Shown here piece after piece: positions 54,232 through 63,520 of a stretch of DNA of 64,000 nt. The position numbers and the translations under genes were made by a program. Every line of letters begins with the position of its first letter. Within the stretch, counting starts at the first letter, position 1. The DNA is taken from assembly GCF_003867075.1 (NCBI RefSeq), contig NZ_CP032544.1, positions 672,001 to 736,000 of the forward strand, written 5' to 3'. The notes beneath the pieces were generated by a model that did not search any database, had not been told where the DNA came from, and saw only the letters and a list, made by a program, of their open reading frames with translations. This DNA comes from Tenacibaculum mesophilum. Lineage in GTDB: Bacteria > Bacteroidota > Bacteroidia > Flavobacteriales > Flavobacteriaceae.

Positions 54232-54831
54232 TTAATTATTTGGTTTGAAGTTTTCTTCAGCAAGTGATTTACGAACACGACTCAAGCTTTCTGGAGTTAT
54301 TCCTAAGTAAGAAGCAATCATCCATTGCGGAACTCGTAACATAATATCTGGATACATCTTTACAAAATCTAAATAACGTCTTTTTGCTGAAGCTCCAAGT
54401 AGTTGACTAATACGTTTGTATAATTGACGAATATGTTTTTGTAACAAATGCTCATTTTTTCTTCTAAAATCAGTATTTATTTTTGACACTTTATTAATAA
54501 AGTCCTCGTCTAACATTATAACTAATGTATCTTCTACAGCGTCAATATAATATGTTGATGGTTCTTGAAAATATACACTACCTCTATCACTTACAATCCA
54601 ATTTTCAGTAGCAAACTGTAAAATATTTTCTTTTCCCTCTTCATTTAGGGCATATAAACGTAACAAACCTTTTTCTACAAAAAAGAAATGTGAACACACA
54701 TCTCCTTCTTTTAATAAAAAATCACTTTTAGAAACGTTTTTTAAAGAAATAAACGATTGCATTTGAAGGTAATCATCTTCTGATAATCCTCCTTTTTCAA
54801 TAAGATACTTTTTAAAGTTTGGTAGCTCCAT
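54232..54831 (-). CDS. Crp/Fnr family regulator
   Basis: The 199-residue protein has a cyclic-nucleotide-binding-like beta-roll (about 25-115: FLLKEGDVCSHFFFVEKGLLRLY) and a C-terminal HTH (about 160-195: VPQWMIASYLGITPESLSRVRKSL). Cys ligands for an Fe-S cluster are missing and the cAMP pocket is not conserved, as in most Bacteroidota members. It lies upstream of the pirin operon on the same strand, separated by 190 bases with a dyad. Confidence 0.87.
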   Translation of the reverse strand: MELPNFKKYLIEKGGLSEDDYLQMQSFISLKNVSKSDFLLKEGDVCSHFFFVEKGLLRLYALNEEGKENILQFATENWIVSDRGSVYFQEPSTYYIDAVEDTLVIMLDEDFINKVSKINTDFRRKNEHLLQKHIRQLYKRISQLLGASAKRRYLDFVKMYPDIMLRVPQWMIASYLGITPESLSRVRKSLAEENFKPNN

Positions 54832-54878
54832 ACATTGATGTAATGAGCTACTAAAAATACAGTATTATATACAATATT

Positions 54879-55433
54879 TTACTTTTCTTCTGAAGTTTTA
54901 AGTACCTTACCTCTATATCTAATTGAATTTTTCTGCGTACTATTTACATAAATGGTACTCGATAAGCTAGGATATACTCTAACTATAACATTATAGTTTT
55001 CAGTTGTTGTATTTTTATCCTTTATTTTAAAACTAATTTTGTAACTATTCTCTTTATCTTCTGATACAACTAAATCTTCAGGAGTTCCTTCAAATTCAAT
55101 TCCAATATCTGTACTTCCATAAGAACCTCCCATTTGTCGTTCTCCAAAATATGGTAAATAGGCTGCAACAGTATCTTTTTTCATTTTGAAAAAATTACTA
55201 TTTCCTACTAAATTAATGTTTCCAGCGTTACTTCCTATAGGTAACAAACCTGCATTAGCTATTTGTGCCATTGCATTTGTAACCATTGGTTCAGCCCACT
55301 CTGATTCTATTTCAAAAGTTTTATTTTCTATAAGAGCGTTTAAGTTATCTATTTCTGACTGAGTTATGTTTTTAGAAGATGCACAACTAAGTAGTAAAAA
55401 AATCATACTAATAAAAAAAACAAATCTTTTCAT
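54879..55433 (-). CDS. DUF4251 lipoprotein
   Basis: The 184-residue protein has a lipoprotein signal (MKRFVFFISMIFLLLSCASS, lipid at Cys17) and a DUF4251 domain (about 38-175), with LPYFGERQMGGSYGSTDIGIEFEG in pieces near 93-116 as its clearest mark. DUF4251 is a Bacteroidota-specific family without known function. It is likely in the periplasm, attached to a membrane. It lies 47 bases before the Crp/Fnr gene. Confidence 0.85.
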   Translation of the reverse strand: MKRFVFFISMIFLLLSCASSKNITQSEIDNLNALIENKTFEIESEWAEPMVTNAMAQIANAGLLPIGSNAGNINLVGNSNFFKMKKDTVAAYLPYFGERQMGGSYGSTDIGIEFEGTPEDLVVSEDKENSYKISFKIKDKNTTTENYNVIVRVYPSLSSTIYVNSTQKNSIRYRGKVLKTSEEK

Positions 55434-55513
55434 ACTTTACTGTTTTTAAACCTTCTACAAGATACTTAAATATCGTAAAACTTTCAAGAAAACAAGACTA
55501 TTTAACGTTTGTT

Positions 55514-56065
55514 TTACTCTTTATTAGGTACAGAGAACAGATCCGGTTTTGCTCCTTTAATATCTCTATAAAAATCATAAAAATGATTCATATCAGCGTT
55601 CATATCATCTGTTAAGTAATAAGGAGGAGCTATAATAATTTGCTTATTTTCAAAATCGAAAGCAAACATTACCACAGGAATATTAGCACCTTTAGCAATA
55701 TAATAAAATCCCGTTTTCCATGAGGTTACTTTAGCACGAGTTCCTTCTGGAGATAACGCTAGACGAAATTCATCATGCTGATTAAATACAGACACAATTG
55801 CATCTACTTTATTAGTGCTTTTGCTCCTATCAACAGGAGCCCCTCCTAATGCTCTAAAAATAAAACCAAAAGGGGGTTTAAATAACGAAGCCTTACCTAT
55901 AAAGTTAATTTTTACGCCAATAGTGTTTCTAGCCAAAATAGCAATCGGAAAGTCTTTCCAACTGGTATGTGGAGCTCCAATAACAACGTATTTTTTTAAA
56001 TTTCTTGGAAAATCTCCAACTACCTTCCAGCCTAAAACTTTGTGAAATATAAATTTAGATATCAT
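55514..56065 (-). CDS. Lysophospholipid acyltransferase (PlsC-like)
   Basis: The 183-residue protein has the acyltransferase motif HTSWKD (H-x4-D, near 33-38), GGAPVDRSK near 74-82 and LSPEGTRAKV near 98-107. It is shorter than typical PlsC by about 50 residues and lacks a clear N-terminal membrane segment, like the glycerol-acyltransferase group found in this phylum (e.g. ornithine-lipid type OlsA relatives). The acceptor is not certain. It is divergent from rmuC. Confidence 0.85.
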   Translation of the reverse strand: MISKFIFHKVLGWKVVGDFPRNLKKYVVIGAPHTSWKDFPIAILARNTIGVKINFIGKASLFKPPFGFIFRALGGAPVDRSKSTNKVDAIVSVFNQHDEFRLALSPEGTRAKVTSWKTGFYYIAKGANIPVVMFAFDFENKQIIIAPPYYLTDDMNADMNHFYDFYRDIKGAKPDLFSVPNKE

Positions 56066-56134
56066 TTACTAGGTATAAAGGTCAATGATACGGTTTTCCC
56101 TACAAAAATCAAATAATTTTAACCTATCTTGTCC

Positions 56135-56142
56135 TATATTTG
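56135..56142 (+). promoter_or_regulatory. -7 promoter element of rmuC
   Basis: TATATTTG lies 28 bases before ATG 56171. It falls inside the longer reading frame, so it supports the shorter start. Confidence 0.6.
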
Positions 56143-56170
56143 TTCACTTAATAACCTTTTATTTATTCTA

Positions 56171-57550
56171 ATGAATACCACTCTCTTACTTATTTTAACT
56201 GCTACTAGCACCTTACTAATTGGATTTGTTATTGGAAACTTACTCTCTAAATTGAAGTTTAAACAACAAACTTCTGACTTAGAAAAAGAGATTGTAACCC
56301 TACAAAATCATCAAGCTAATTTTGATATTCAGAAAAAAGAAAAGGAAGAGTCATTTTCTCAGCAAAAGGAAGACTTTTTAAATAGATTAAACGAAAAAAC
56401 TAAAGAAAATAGTGAATTACGTCGTGAAAAAGAGTTTACTGCTCTTGAATTGGCTAGAAAAAATGAAGAGTTGAAAAATTTACAATTAAAACTTCAAGAG
56501 AATAAAGAAGAAGTAGAAAAGTTACAGGATAAGTTTACCAAAGAGTTTGAAAATTTAGCGAACAAAATTCTAGATGAGAAATCGAATAAATTTACTGAGC
56601 AGAACAAGAAAAATATTAAGGATATTTTAAATCCACTTCAAGAAAAAATCCAAACTTTTGAAAAGAAGGTTGAAGACACTCAAAAAGAAAGTATTTCAAT
56701 GCATTCTGCTTTAAAAGAGCAATTGTTAGGGTTAAAAGAGTTAAATGCTCAAATGAGCAAGGAAACATTAAACTTAACTAAAGCTTTAAAAGGTGATAGC
56801 AAAACCCAAGGAAATTGGGGAGAATTAGTATTAGAACGTGTTTTAGAAAAATCTGGCTTAGAAAAAGACAGAGAATACTTTGTGCAACAATCTTTTACCA
56901 ATGATGAGGGTAAACGTATCATGCCCGATGTCGTAATTCACTTACCTGATAACAAAAAAATGGTGGTTGATTCTAAAGTATCTTTAACTGCTTATGAACA
57001 GTATGTAAATAGTGAAGACGATATTGTAAAAGAGCGTTTTGCAAAAGAACATGTTAACTCATTAAAGCGACATGTTGAGCAGCTTTCAGAAAAAAAGTAT
57101 GAGGATATTTATAAAATAGAGTCTCCTGATTTTGTACTACTGTTTGTACCAATAGAACCAGCTTTTGCTGTAGCTTTAAATGAAGACAATACTTTATATA
57201 ATAAAGCTTTTGAAAGAAATATTGTTATTGTTACTCCAACTACTTTATTAGCTACCTTACGTACTATTGATACCATGTGGAATAATGAAAAGCAACAACG
57301 TAATGCTTTAGAGATTGCACGACAAGCAGGTGCTTTATACGATAAATTTCATGGGCTGTTAGCTGATTTGGTTAATATTGGAAAGAAAATAGACGGTACT
57401 AAAGCCGATTATGCTGCAGCTATGAATAAGTTGGTAGAGGGGCGTGGAAACTTAATTACAAGTGTAGAAAAATTAAAGAAAATGGGAGCGAAAGCTAAAA
57501 AAGCACTTCCTGAAAAAATTCTCGAACGAGCTCAAGATAATGACGAATAA
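56171..57550 (+). CDS. rmuC: DNA recombination protein RmuC
   Basis: The 459-residue protein has an N-terminal membrane segment (about 1-22), a long coiled coil (about 30-190) and the RmuC nuclease-like domain (about 210-400: GNWGELVLERVLEKSGLE, MPDVVIHLPDNKKMVVDSKVSL in pieces), with Asp/Lys positions like PD-(D/E)xK enzymes. RmuC limits inversions at short repeats and has been tied to anti-DNA roles. It has its own promoter and terminator. Confidence 0.92.
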   Translation: MNTTLLLILTATSTLLIGFVIGNLLSKLKFKQQTSDLEKEIVTLQNHQANFDIQKKEKEESFSQQKEDFLNRLNEKTKENSELRREKEFTALELARKNEELKNLQLKLQENKEEVEKLQDKFTKEFENLANKILDEKSNKFTEQNKKNIKDILNPLQEKIQTFEKKVEDTQKESISMHSALKEQLLGLKELNAQMSKETLNLTKALKGDSKTQGNWGELVLERVLEKSGLEKDREYFVQQSFTNDEGKRIMPDVVIHLPDNKKMVVDSKVSLTAYEQYVNSEDDIVKERFAKEHVNSLKRHVEQLSEKKYEDIYKIESPDFVLLFVPIEPAFAVALNEDNTLYNKAFERNIVIVTPTTLLATLRTIDTMWNNEKQQRNALEIARQAGALYDKFHGLLADLVNIGKKIDGTKADYAAAMNKLVEGRGNLITSVEKLKKMGAKAKKALPEKILERAQDNDE

Positions 57551-57584
57551 AAATAGGTACTCTGGTAAGAGTACCTATTTTTTT
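57551..57584 (+). terminator. Terminator after rmuC
   Basis: AAATAGGTACTCT pairs with AGAGTACCTATTT (13 bp, GGTA loop), followed by T residues. Confidence 0.88.
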
Positions 57585-57605
57585 ACCTTTAATTTTTTAC
57601 TGTTT

Positions 57606-58379
57606 TTATTGATTTTTCAAAATACCTATTTCCTGAGATGTAAGAGCTTTCTTTAATAAGATTAATTCGTCTATTGAGCCTATAAAGTTGTTAAGACCAG
57701 AAATAACACATGGTGAGTGTCCTACTTTAAACTTAGCAGTATTATCTATGCTCACAATTCCATCAGGAAGACTCCATGGAGTACTTACTTTTTCTTTTCC
57801 ATTTATATAAATAGTCGTTTTTCTAGTAGAATTATCTTTCACGATAACTACATGAGTCCATTTAGTTGGGCTCACATTTTCTAAATCAGCTGTTGCAGAA
57901 CCATTTAAATCTGTCATAACGTTGTCTGATCTCATTTCAACAGTTAATTCATTCGAACCTTTTTTATACGCTACTTGAATAAAGTCTCCTTTTCTACAGG
58001 CTTCTCTTTTAGATAAAATAGTAAAAGTAGCATCATGTAAGTTTGTAGGAACCTTGAACCAAAAACTCATAGAAAAGGATTCATTTTTAAAAGGAATAGC
58101 AGCAGGAAAACTAATTTCTGCTGAAGTTGTTGTGCTTTTATAAGCACTAGAGTTGTTTCCTTTTCTGTCTTGAATAGCATCAAAGTCTTTTACAATCCCA
58201 TCATACGAGTTTTTGTTATCATTTGCTGAACCATTGAAAGGGTAATAAGCTATTAGATTGTTGTCTTTTAATAAATTTTCAAAAGGAGTAACTTCTTTTA
58301 CAGGTAAATTTTCTTCATCTTTTGAACAAGCCCCAATAAGTAAGCTTACACACACTAAAACTGTGTAAATTTTTTTCAT
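57606..58379 (-). CDS. LamG-domain lipoprotein
   Basis: The 257-residue protein has a lipoprotein signal (lipid at Cys18 in LLIGACSKDE) and a concanavalin-A/LamG-type beta-sandwich (about 40-255: LIAYYPFNGSANDNKNSYDG, FSMSFWFKVP, WTHVVIVKDNSTRKTTIYINGK, IDELILLKKALTSQEI in pieces). This fold binds glycans or proteins. It is probably on the cell surface. Target unknown. Confidence 0.85.
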   Translation of the reverse strand: MKKIYTVLVCVSLLIGACSKDEENLPVKEVTPFENLLKDNNLIAYYPFNGSANDNKNSYDGIVKDFDAIQDRKGNNSSAYKSTTTSAEISFPAAIPFKNESFSMSFWFKVPTNLHDATFTILSKREACRKGDFIQVAYKKGSNELTVEMRSDNVMTDLNGSATADLENVSPTKWTHVVIVKDNSTRKTTIYINGKEKVSTPWSLPDGIVSIDNTAKFKVGHSPCVISGLNNFIGSIDELILLKKALTSQEIGILKNQ

Positions 58380-58503
58380 TTTTTTATTGTTTAAAATTAA
58401 CTATATCGAATATAGTTTTACGACCTATAAAAAAACGAAATGGCTTTATGAGCAGTATAAAAAACTTTATAAAGAGTAAAAACAAAACCTGGGTTAGGTA
58501 TAT

Positions 58504-58538
58504 AAAAAAAAGGTTGTCTTGAAAGACAACCTTTTTTT
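58504..58538. terminator. Bidirectional terminator
   Basis: AGGTTGTCTT pairs with AAGACAACCT around GA, with seven A and seven T outside. It ends glyA on the minus strand. Confidence 0.88.
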
Positions 58539-58555
58539 ATAAGGACATTGTTATA

Positions 58556-59830
58556 TTACATAATAAACAAGCGTCTGTTATGCATTAAATCATATACCTT
58601 CTCTCCTACTGTTTCTAGTACTTCTTCGTTCTCAGCATTCATTAATGCTTCGTCTATTAAATCAACAATTACCTGCATATCTTCTTCTTTCAAACCACGT
58701 GTAGTAACTGCAGCAGTACCAACACGAATACCAGAAGTAACAAATGGTGATTCTGTATCAAAAGGAACCATATTTTTGTTTACAGTTATTTCTGCTTTTC
58801 CTAAAGCTTCTTCAGCAGCTTTACCTGTAATCTTTTTGTTACGTAAATCAATTAACATACAATGGTTGTCTGTACCTCCAGAAATAATTTCATATCCTTT
58901 CTCTACAAAAGCTTTGGCCATTGCTTGTGCGTTTTCTTTTACTTGAATTTGATACTCCAAGAACTCATCTGTTAAAGCTTCACCAAAAGCAACTGCTTTT
59001 GCTGCAATAACATGTTCTAATGGTCCACCTTGGTTTCCTGGGAATACCGCAGAGTTAATCAATGTAGACATTTTCTTTAATTTTCCTGATTTTAATTTTA
59101 ATCCGAACGGATTTTCAAAATCTTTTCCAATCATAATCATTCCTCCACGAGGTCCACGTAATGTTTTATGAGTTGTTGTAGTAACTATATGACAGTGTGG
59201 TAGTGGATCAGATAAAATACCCTTTGCTATTAATCCTGCTGGATGTGAAATATCAGCCATTAAAATAGCTCCAACACTATCAGCAACTTCTCTAAACTTT
59301 TTAAAATCAATATCACGAGAATACGCTGAAGCTCCAGCAATGATTAACTTAGGTTTGTGCTCTTTTGCTTGTTGTTCTAAATGATCATAATCGATATATC
59401 CAGTTTCTTTTACCACTCCGTAGAACACAGGATTGTATAATTTTCCTGAAAAATTAACTGGTGAACCGTGTGTTAAATGACCTCCATGAGATAAGTCAAA
59501 ACCTAAAATAGTATCTCCTGGTTGTAAACAAGCTGCAAAGACCGCAGTATTTGCCTGACTTCCAGAGTGTGGCTGTACATTTACATACTCAGCTCCAAAT
59601 AATTCTTTAGCTCTATCAATCGCAATTTGCTCAACGATATCTACCACTTCACACCCTCCGTAATAACGTTTACCTGGGTATCCTTCAGCATATTTATTTG
59701 TTAAAACTGATCCTTGAGCTTCCATTACTTGGTCACTCACAAAATTTTCAGAAGCAATCAATTCTAAACCATTTAATTGTCGTTCTTTTTCCTCTTGAAT
59801 TAAATCAAATATTTGATGATCTTTTTGCAT
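58556..59830 (-). CDS. glyA: Serine hydroxymethyltransferase
   Basis: The 424-residue PLP enzyme converts serine and tetrahydrofolate to glycine and methylene-THF. It has [10 protein letters not shown] near 23-32, QPHSGSQAN near 86, [11 protein letters not shown] near 109-119, and the PLP Lys in [14 protein letters not shown] near 217-230. ATG 59830 begins [11 protein letters not shown] and is preferred over the TTG at 59860. It stands alone. Confidence 0.95.
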   Translation of the reverse strand: MQKDHQIFDLIQEEKERQLNGLELIASENFVSDQVMEAQGSVLTNKYAEGYPGKRYYGGCEVVDIVEQIAIDRAKELFGAEYVNVQPHSGSQANTAVFAACLQPGDTILGFDLSHGGHLTHGSPVNFSGKLYNPVFYGVVKETGYIDYDHLEQQAKEHKPKLIIAGASAYSRDIDFKKFREVADSVGAILMADISHPAGLIAKGILSDPLPHCHIVTTTTHKTLRGPRGGMIMIGKDFENPFGLKLKSGKLKKMSTLINSAVFPGNQGGPLEHVIAAKAVAFGEALTDEFLEYQIQVKENAQAMAKAFVEKGYEIISGGTDNHCMLIDLRNKKITGKAAEEALGKAEITVNKNMVPFDTESPFVTSGIRVGTAAVTTRGLKEEDMQVIVDLIDEALMNAENEEVLETVGEKVYDLMHNRRLFIM

Positions 59831-60001
59831 GTTGTTTGTTTTGTTGCGTAAAGTAGCCAAATGTACTAAAATTTATGTATCCTTTTTTAAGGATTTTTAA
59901 AGAAGTTTACGCTAAAATACTTTCACATTTTTTTTACTCATCTTTTTGGGGTAAATTGAAAAAAATATGTAGGTTTGATGAAAATATAACAAAAACGATA
60001 A

Positions 60002-61279
60002 ATGGAAATAACTGCTAATAACCCAAATAGAAAATCTTGGTTAACTGTAGCTGAAAACTCAGATTTTCCTATTCAAAATATACCTTTTGGGGTTTTTTTA
60101 ACTAAAGATGATATCATAACAATTGGTACAAGAATTGGTGATTATGCGATTGATTTAGGTGCTTTACATCAATTAGGATATTTTGATGGAATTCCTTTAA
60201 CAGATGATATCTTCTTACAAGACACCTTAAATGATTTTATTGCAGACGGACGTAAAACATGGCGTTTAGTTCGTAATAGGATTGCTGATATTTTTGATGT
60301 AAAAAACAGTAAGCTAAGAGATAATGCTGAGCACAAAGACAAAATAATCTTTAGAATGGATGAAGTAGAAATGCAACTTCCTGTCGCTGTAGGAGATTAT
60401 ACCGATTTTTATGCTAGTAAAGAACATGCAACGAATGTAGGGAGCTTATTTAGAGATCCTGAAAATGCCTTACTTCCAAACTGGTTACAAATTCCTATTG
60501 GCTATCACGGAAGAAGTTCTTCTATCGTGCCATCTGGTACTCCAATTCGTCGTCCTATAGGGCAACAGCGTCCTAATGAAGGAGAAACTACACCTAATTT
60601 TGGACCTTCTAAATTATTAGATTTTGAATTAGAAATGGCTTTTATTACTACAGTTGCTAACGACTTAGGAGATAGAATACCTATTGAAGAAGCAGAAGAT
60701 TATATCTTCGGACTGGTATTGTTTAACGACTGGTCTGCTCGTGACATTCAAGCTTGGGAATATGTTCCATTAGGACCTTTCTTAGGAAAGAATTTTGCTT
60801 CAACAATTTCTCCTTGGATTGTAACCTTAGATGCACTAGAGCCTTTTAGAGTAGATAATCCTAAACAAGTATATGAACCTTTACCTTATTTAAAGAAAGA
60901 AGGAAAAGATAGTTACGATATTAATTTACAAATGGCTATTCAACCAGAAGGTAAAGAAGAAACTGTAGTGTGTAATTCTAACTTTAAATACATGTATTGG
61001 ACTATGGTACAACAATTAACACATCATACAGTAAATGGGTGTCCTGTAAATGCAGGTGATATGATGGGTAGTGGTACTATTTCTGGTCCTACTCAAGATA
61101 GCTTTGGTTCAATGTTAGAATTAACTTGGAGAGGTAAGAACCCTGTTAAATTAAACGACGGTAGCGAACGTAAATTTATAAATGATAACGATACTGTTAT
61201 TATGCGTGGTTATTGTAAAAATGAAAAAATTCGTATTGGTTTTGGTGAATGCTCAGGTAAAATTTTACCAGCTAAGTAA
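60002..61279 (+). CDS. fahA: Fumarylacetoacetase
   Basis: The 425-residue protein matches fumarylacetoacetase, last step of tyrosine breakdown. Evident are the N-terminal SH3-like part (about 1-120), DYTDFYASKEHATNVGSLFR near 124-143 with metal Asp and His, LGYHGR-like PIGYHGRSSSIV near 160-171, DFELEMAF with metal Glu near 209-216, FNDWSARDIQAWEY near 242-255 and GTISGP near 360. No other tyrosine-breakdown gene is in the window. Confidence 0.94.
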   Translation: MEITANNPNRKSWLTVAENSDFPIQNIPFGVFLTKDDIITIGTRIGDYAIDLGALHQLGYFDGIPLTDDIFLQDTLNDFIADGRKTWRLVRNRIADIFDVKNSKLRDNAEHKDKIIFRMDEVEMQLPVAVGDYTDFYASKEHATNVGSLFRDPENALLPNWLQIPIGYHGRSSSIVPSGTPIRRPIGQQRPNEGETTPNFGPSKLLDFELEMAFITTVANDLGDRIPIEEAEDYIFGLVLFNDWSARDIQAWEYVPLGPFLGKNFASTISPWIVTLDALEPFRVDNPKQVYEPLPYLKKEGKDSYDINLQMAIQPEGKEETVVCNSNFKYMYWTMVQQLTHHTVNGCPVNAGDMMGSGTISGPTQDSFGSMLELTWRGKNPVKLNDGSERKFINDNDTVIMRGYCKNEKIRIGFGECSGKILPAK

Positions 61280-61308
61280 ATACTTATCATTACTAATAAT
61301 ATAAGCAT

Positions 61309-61341
61309 AAAAAAATCCAGTTCAAAAGAACTGGATTTTTT
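61309..61341. terminator. Bidirectional terminator
   Basis: AAAAATCCAGTTC pairs with GAACTGGATTTTT (13 bp, AAAA loop) between the convergent fahA and helicase genes. Confidence 0.9.
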
Positions 61342-61345
61342 ATTT

Positions 61346-62902
61346 TTATTCATCTTCAGGTGGTGGATGTCCATGAATTTGCTCATATACTTCATCAAAA
61401 TTATTTCGTAAATAACTATTTAATTTTTTACGATAGTCATCTTGTAACCAATCAATGAAATTATGAGTACTCTTTGAGATACATTTTGAGTATCTAAAAA
61501 TTCTGTCATCAATATCTCCTCCCAACATTTTTGCTAATATCAATGCATCAAAAACATCTTCACTATTTTCAACACACATTTTTGCATGATGTTCTATTGA
61601 TTTTTCCAGTACTCTTTTTGAAGACTCTCCTCCTTGAATAGTGTCTCTGTATACTTTTTTAACATCAAAATAAAGGTCTTCAGAATTAGCAAACTCTGCT
61701 TTAACATCTGCTGGTAACTCATATTTAAAGTCACTTTCTATTTCTTCATCAGATAATAAATTGTCTAGATAGAAATTAGGTGCCCTAAACATTTTTTGCC
61801 AATCTAAATCGGCACCCCAAGGTCCAAAACGATGGAAGTTGTTTCCTAAATCAATTACATTAAATTCTGATTTCCCAGGTAAAATACGAGAACCACGACC
61901 AATCATTTGGTAATATAATGTTAACGATTTCGTTGCTCTATTAAGAATAATTGATTGTACAGAAGGTTCATCAAACCCTGTTGTTAAGATACTTACCGAA
62001 GTAATTATAGCATTAGGTGTTTTATGAAACCATTTTAAGATAAAATCACGTTCCTTCTTAGTGTTAGTGTTATCTAAATGTGCAATTGGGTACCCAGCTC
62101 TTTTAAACGTATCATATACATGCAACGATGTATTAATACCATTGTTAAAAATTAAGGTTTTTGTTCCTTTAGCCCGTTCTTCATAAGCTTGTAAAAGCTT
62201 TGAAAGCATATCTGTATTTGTATATAAATCTTCAGATGATTTTACAGTATAATCACCATTAGCCCCTACTTCTAACGAAGTTAAACCTACATTATAAGAA
62301 TAAATATTGGCTTTTGCCAAATATTCATTTTGAATTAAAGCCCCAATACTCTCCCCATCAATAAGCTCATCATAATTATCCTTCATAGGAAGCTTAATAT
62401 TTGAACTTAAAGGAGTTGCAGTTACACCCAGTATAAAAGACTTATCAAAGAACTTAAATAGTTTAGTAAAAGAATTGTAATGTGCCTCATCAATAATTAC
62501 TAAACCTACATCTGAAATATCTAACATATCGTCATTCAAACGATTGTTTAACGTTTCAACCATAGCTACAAAGCAATCAAACTCATTTTGATCGTCTAAA
62601 CTTGCTTTACTATCTATAATTTTATTTACAACACCAAACTCTTTAAGCATTTTTGCTGTCTGTTTACACAGCTCTATTCGGTGTGTCATAATCAATACTT
62701 TCTTTTGATAATGTTTTAAGTATTGACGTGTAATTTCAGAGAAAATAACGGTCTTTCCTCCTCCTGTAGGTAGTTGATAAAGTAAATGGTAATTTTCGGG
62801 GGCATTCTCAAAACTTTTGAAAATTTTGTGCAATGCTTCTTTTTGATAATCGTATAGATTTTTTCCTTTCTTTGGTTGTGAAGTTGCTGTTTCGTTACTC
62901 AA
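61346..62902 (-). CDS. DEAD/DEAH-box SF2 helicase
   Basis: The 518-residue protein has the SSL2/type-III-restriction-like helicase core: Walker A LPTGGGKT at 44-51, DEAHYNSF near 135-142, GVTATPL near 154-160, TTGFDEPSV near 303 and motif VI QMIGRGSR near 329-336. A C-terminal region of about 140 residues is unassigned. It has no nuclease or methylase partner near it, so it is likely a housekeeping helicase of unknown duty in Flavobacteriia. Confidence 0.85.
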   Translation of the reverse strand: MSNETATSQPKKGKNLYDYQKEALHKIFKSFENAPENYHLLYQLPTGGGKTVIFSEITRQYLKHYQKKVLIMTHRIELCKQTAKMLKEFGVVNKIIDSKASLDDQNEFDCFVAMVETLNNRLNDDMLDISDVGLVIIDEAHYNSFTKLFKFFDKSFILGVTATPLSSNIKLPMKDNYDELIDGESIGALIQNEYLAKANIYSYNVGLTSLEVGANGDYTVKSSEDLYTNTDMLSKLLQAYEERAKGTKTLIFNNGINTSLHVYDTFKRAGYPIAHLDNTNTKKERDFILKWFHKTPNAIITSVSILTTGFDEPSVQSIILNRATKSLTLYYQMIGRGSRILPGKSEFNVIDLGNNFHRFGPWGADLDWQKMFRAPNFYLDNLLSDEEIESDFKYELPADVKAEFANSEDLYFDVKKVYRDTIQGGESSKRVLEKSIEHHAKMCVENSEDVFDALILAKMLGGDIDDRIFRYSKCISKSTHNFIDWLQDDYRKKLNSYLRNNFDEVYEQIHGHPPPEDE

Positions 62903-62973
62903 ATCTCTATTAATTTTGAAATACGCAAAAATACGAGGTATTTAAGGAAATCCCATTAAAAATGGCATCTTTT

Positions 62974-63366
62974 TTAGATTTTTTTCAAATCAATACGAGC
63001 AATATCGTAATGAGAAGCATGCGAAATTACTTCTCCATTTTTAACTACCAACAACTGAGGAGATTGATGTAAAACCTGAAATGTATACCCTATTTCATTA
63101 GAAACATCTCTATAGCTAAGTAAGTCAAGATAATACACTTTAAAATCTTTTAATTCCTCATCAAAACTGTTTACAAAACGTTTAATTACCATACTACTAA
63201 TTCCACACCTTGTTGAGTGTTTAAAAATAGCAATTGGTTGTTTATTCGATAATTCTTTTATTTCCTTTATTTGCTCTACCGATGTTAATGGAGTCCAGTT
63301 AATAAATGACTCTTTTCCTTCTTCATTTTTGTCTTTTCTTCCAAAAATAGTGTTTAATACTCCCAT
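62974..63366 (-). CDS. ytxJ: YtxJ-like bacilliredoxin-type protein
   Basis: The 130-residue protein has a thioredoxin-like fold with the single-Cys active site HSTRCGISSMV (Cys54), as in the YtxJ family (monothiol bacilliredoxin linked to bacillithiol), and PQLLVVKNGEV near 103. Bacteroidota commonly make bacillithiol, so de-bacillithiolation is a fair idea. It lies 71 bases upstream of the helicase gene. Confidence 0.85.
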   Translation of the reverse strand: MGVLNTIFGRKDKNEEGKESFINWTPLTSVEQIKEIKELSNKQPIAIFKHSTRCGISSMVIKRFVNSFDEELKDFKVYYLDLLSYRDVSNEIGYTFQVLHQSPQLLVVKNGEVISHASHYDIARIDLKKI

Positions 63367-63520
63367 TAAGTTCTTATTTTAATAACATTATTGTTCTTAA
63401 TTATCATCCTACCAGTCAAAAAGTCATAAAAAATTTATTTTTAAAGACAAAATGTCTCTTGTTTTAAAAAAAAATCAATTGGTATTGAATTTGACTTTTA
63501 TAGAGAAAAATAAAAACGAT

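Noticed and set aside
61346..62902. Restriction or defence system based on the SF2 helicase
   Set aside because: There is no nuclease, methyltransferase or other defence partner beside it, and the neighbours are housekeeping genes.
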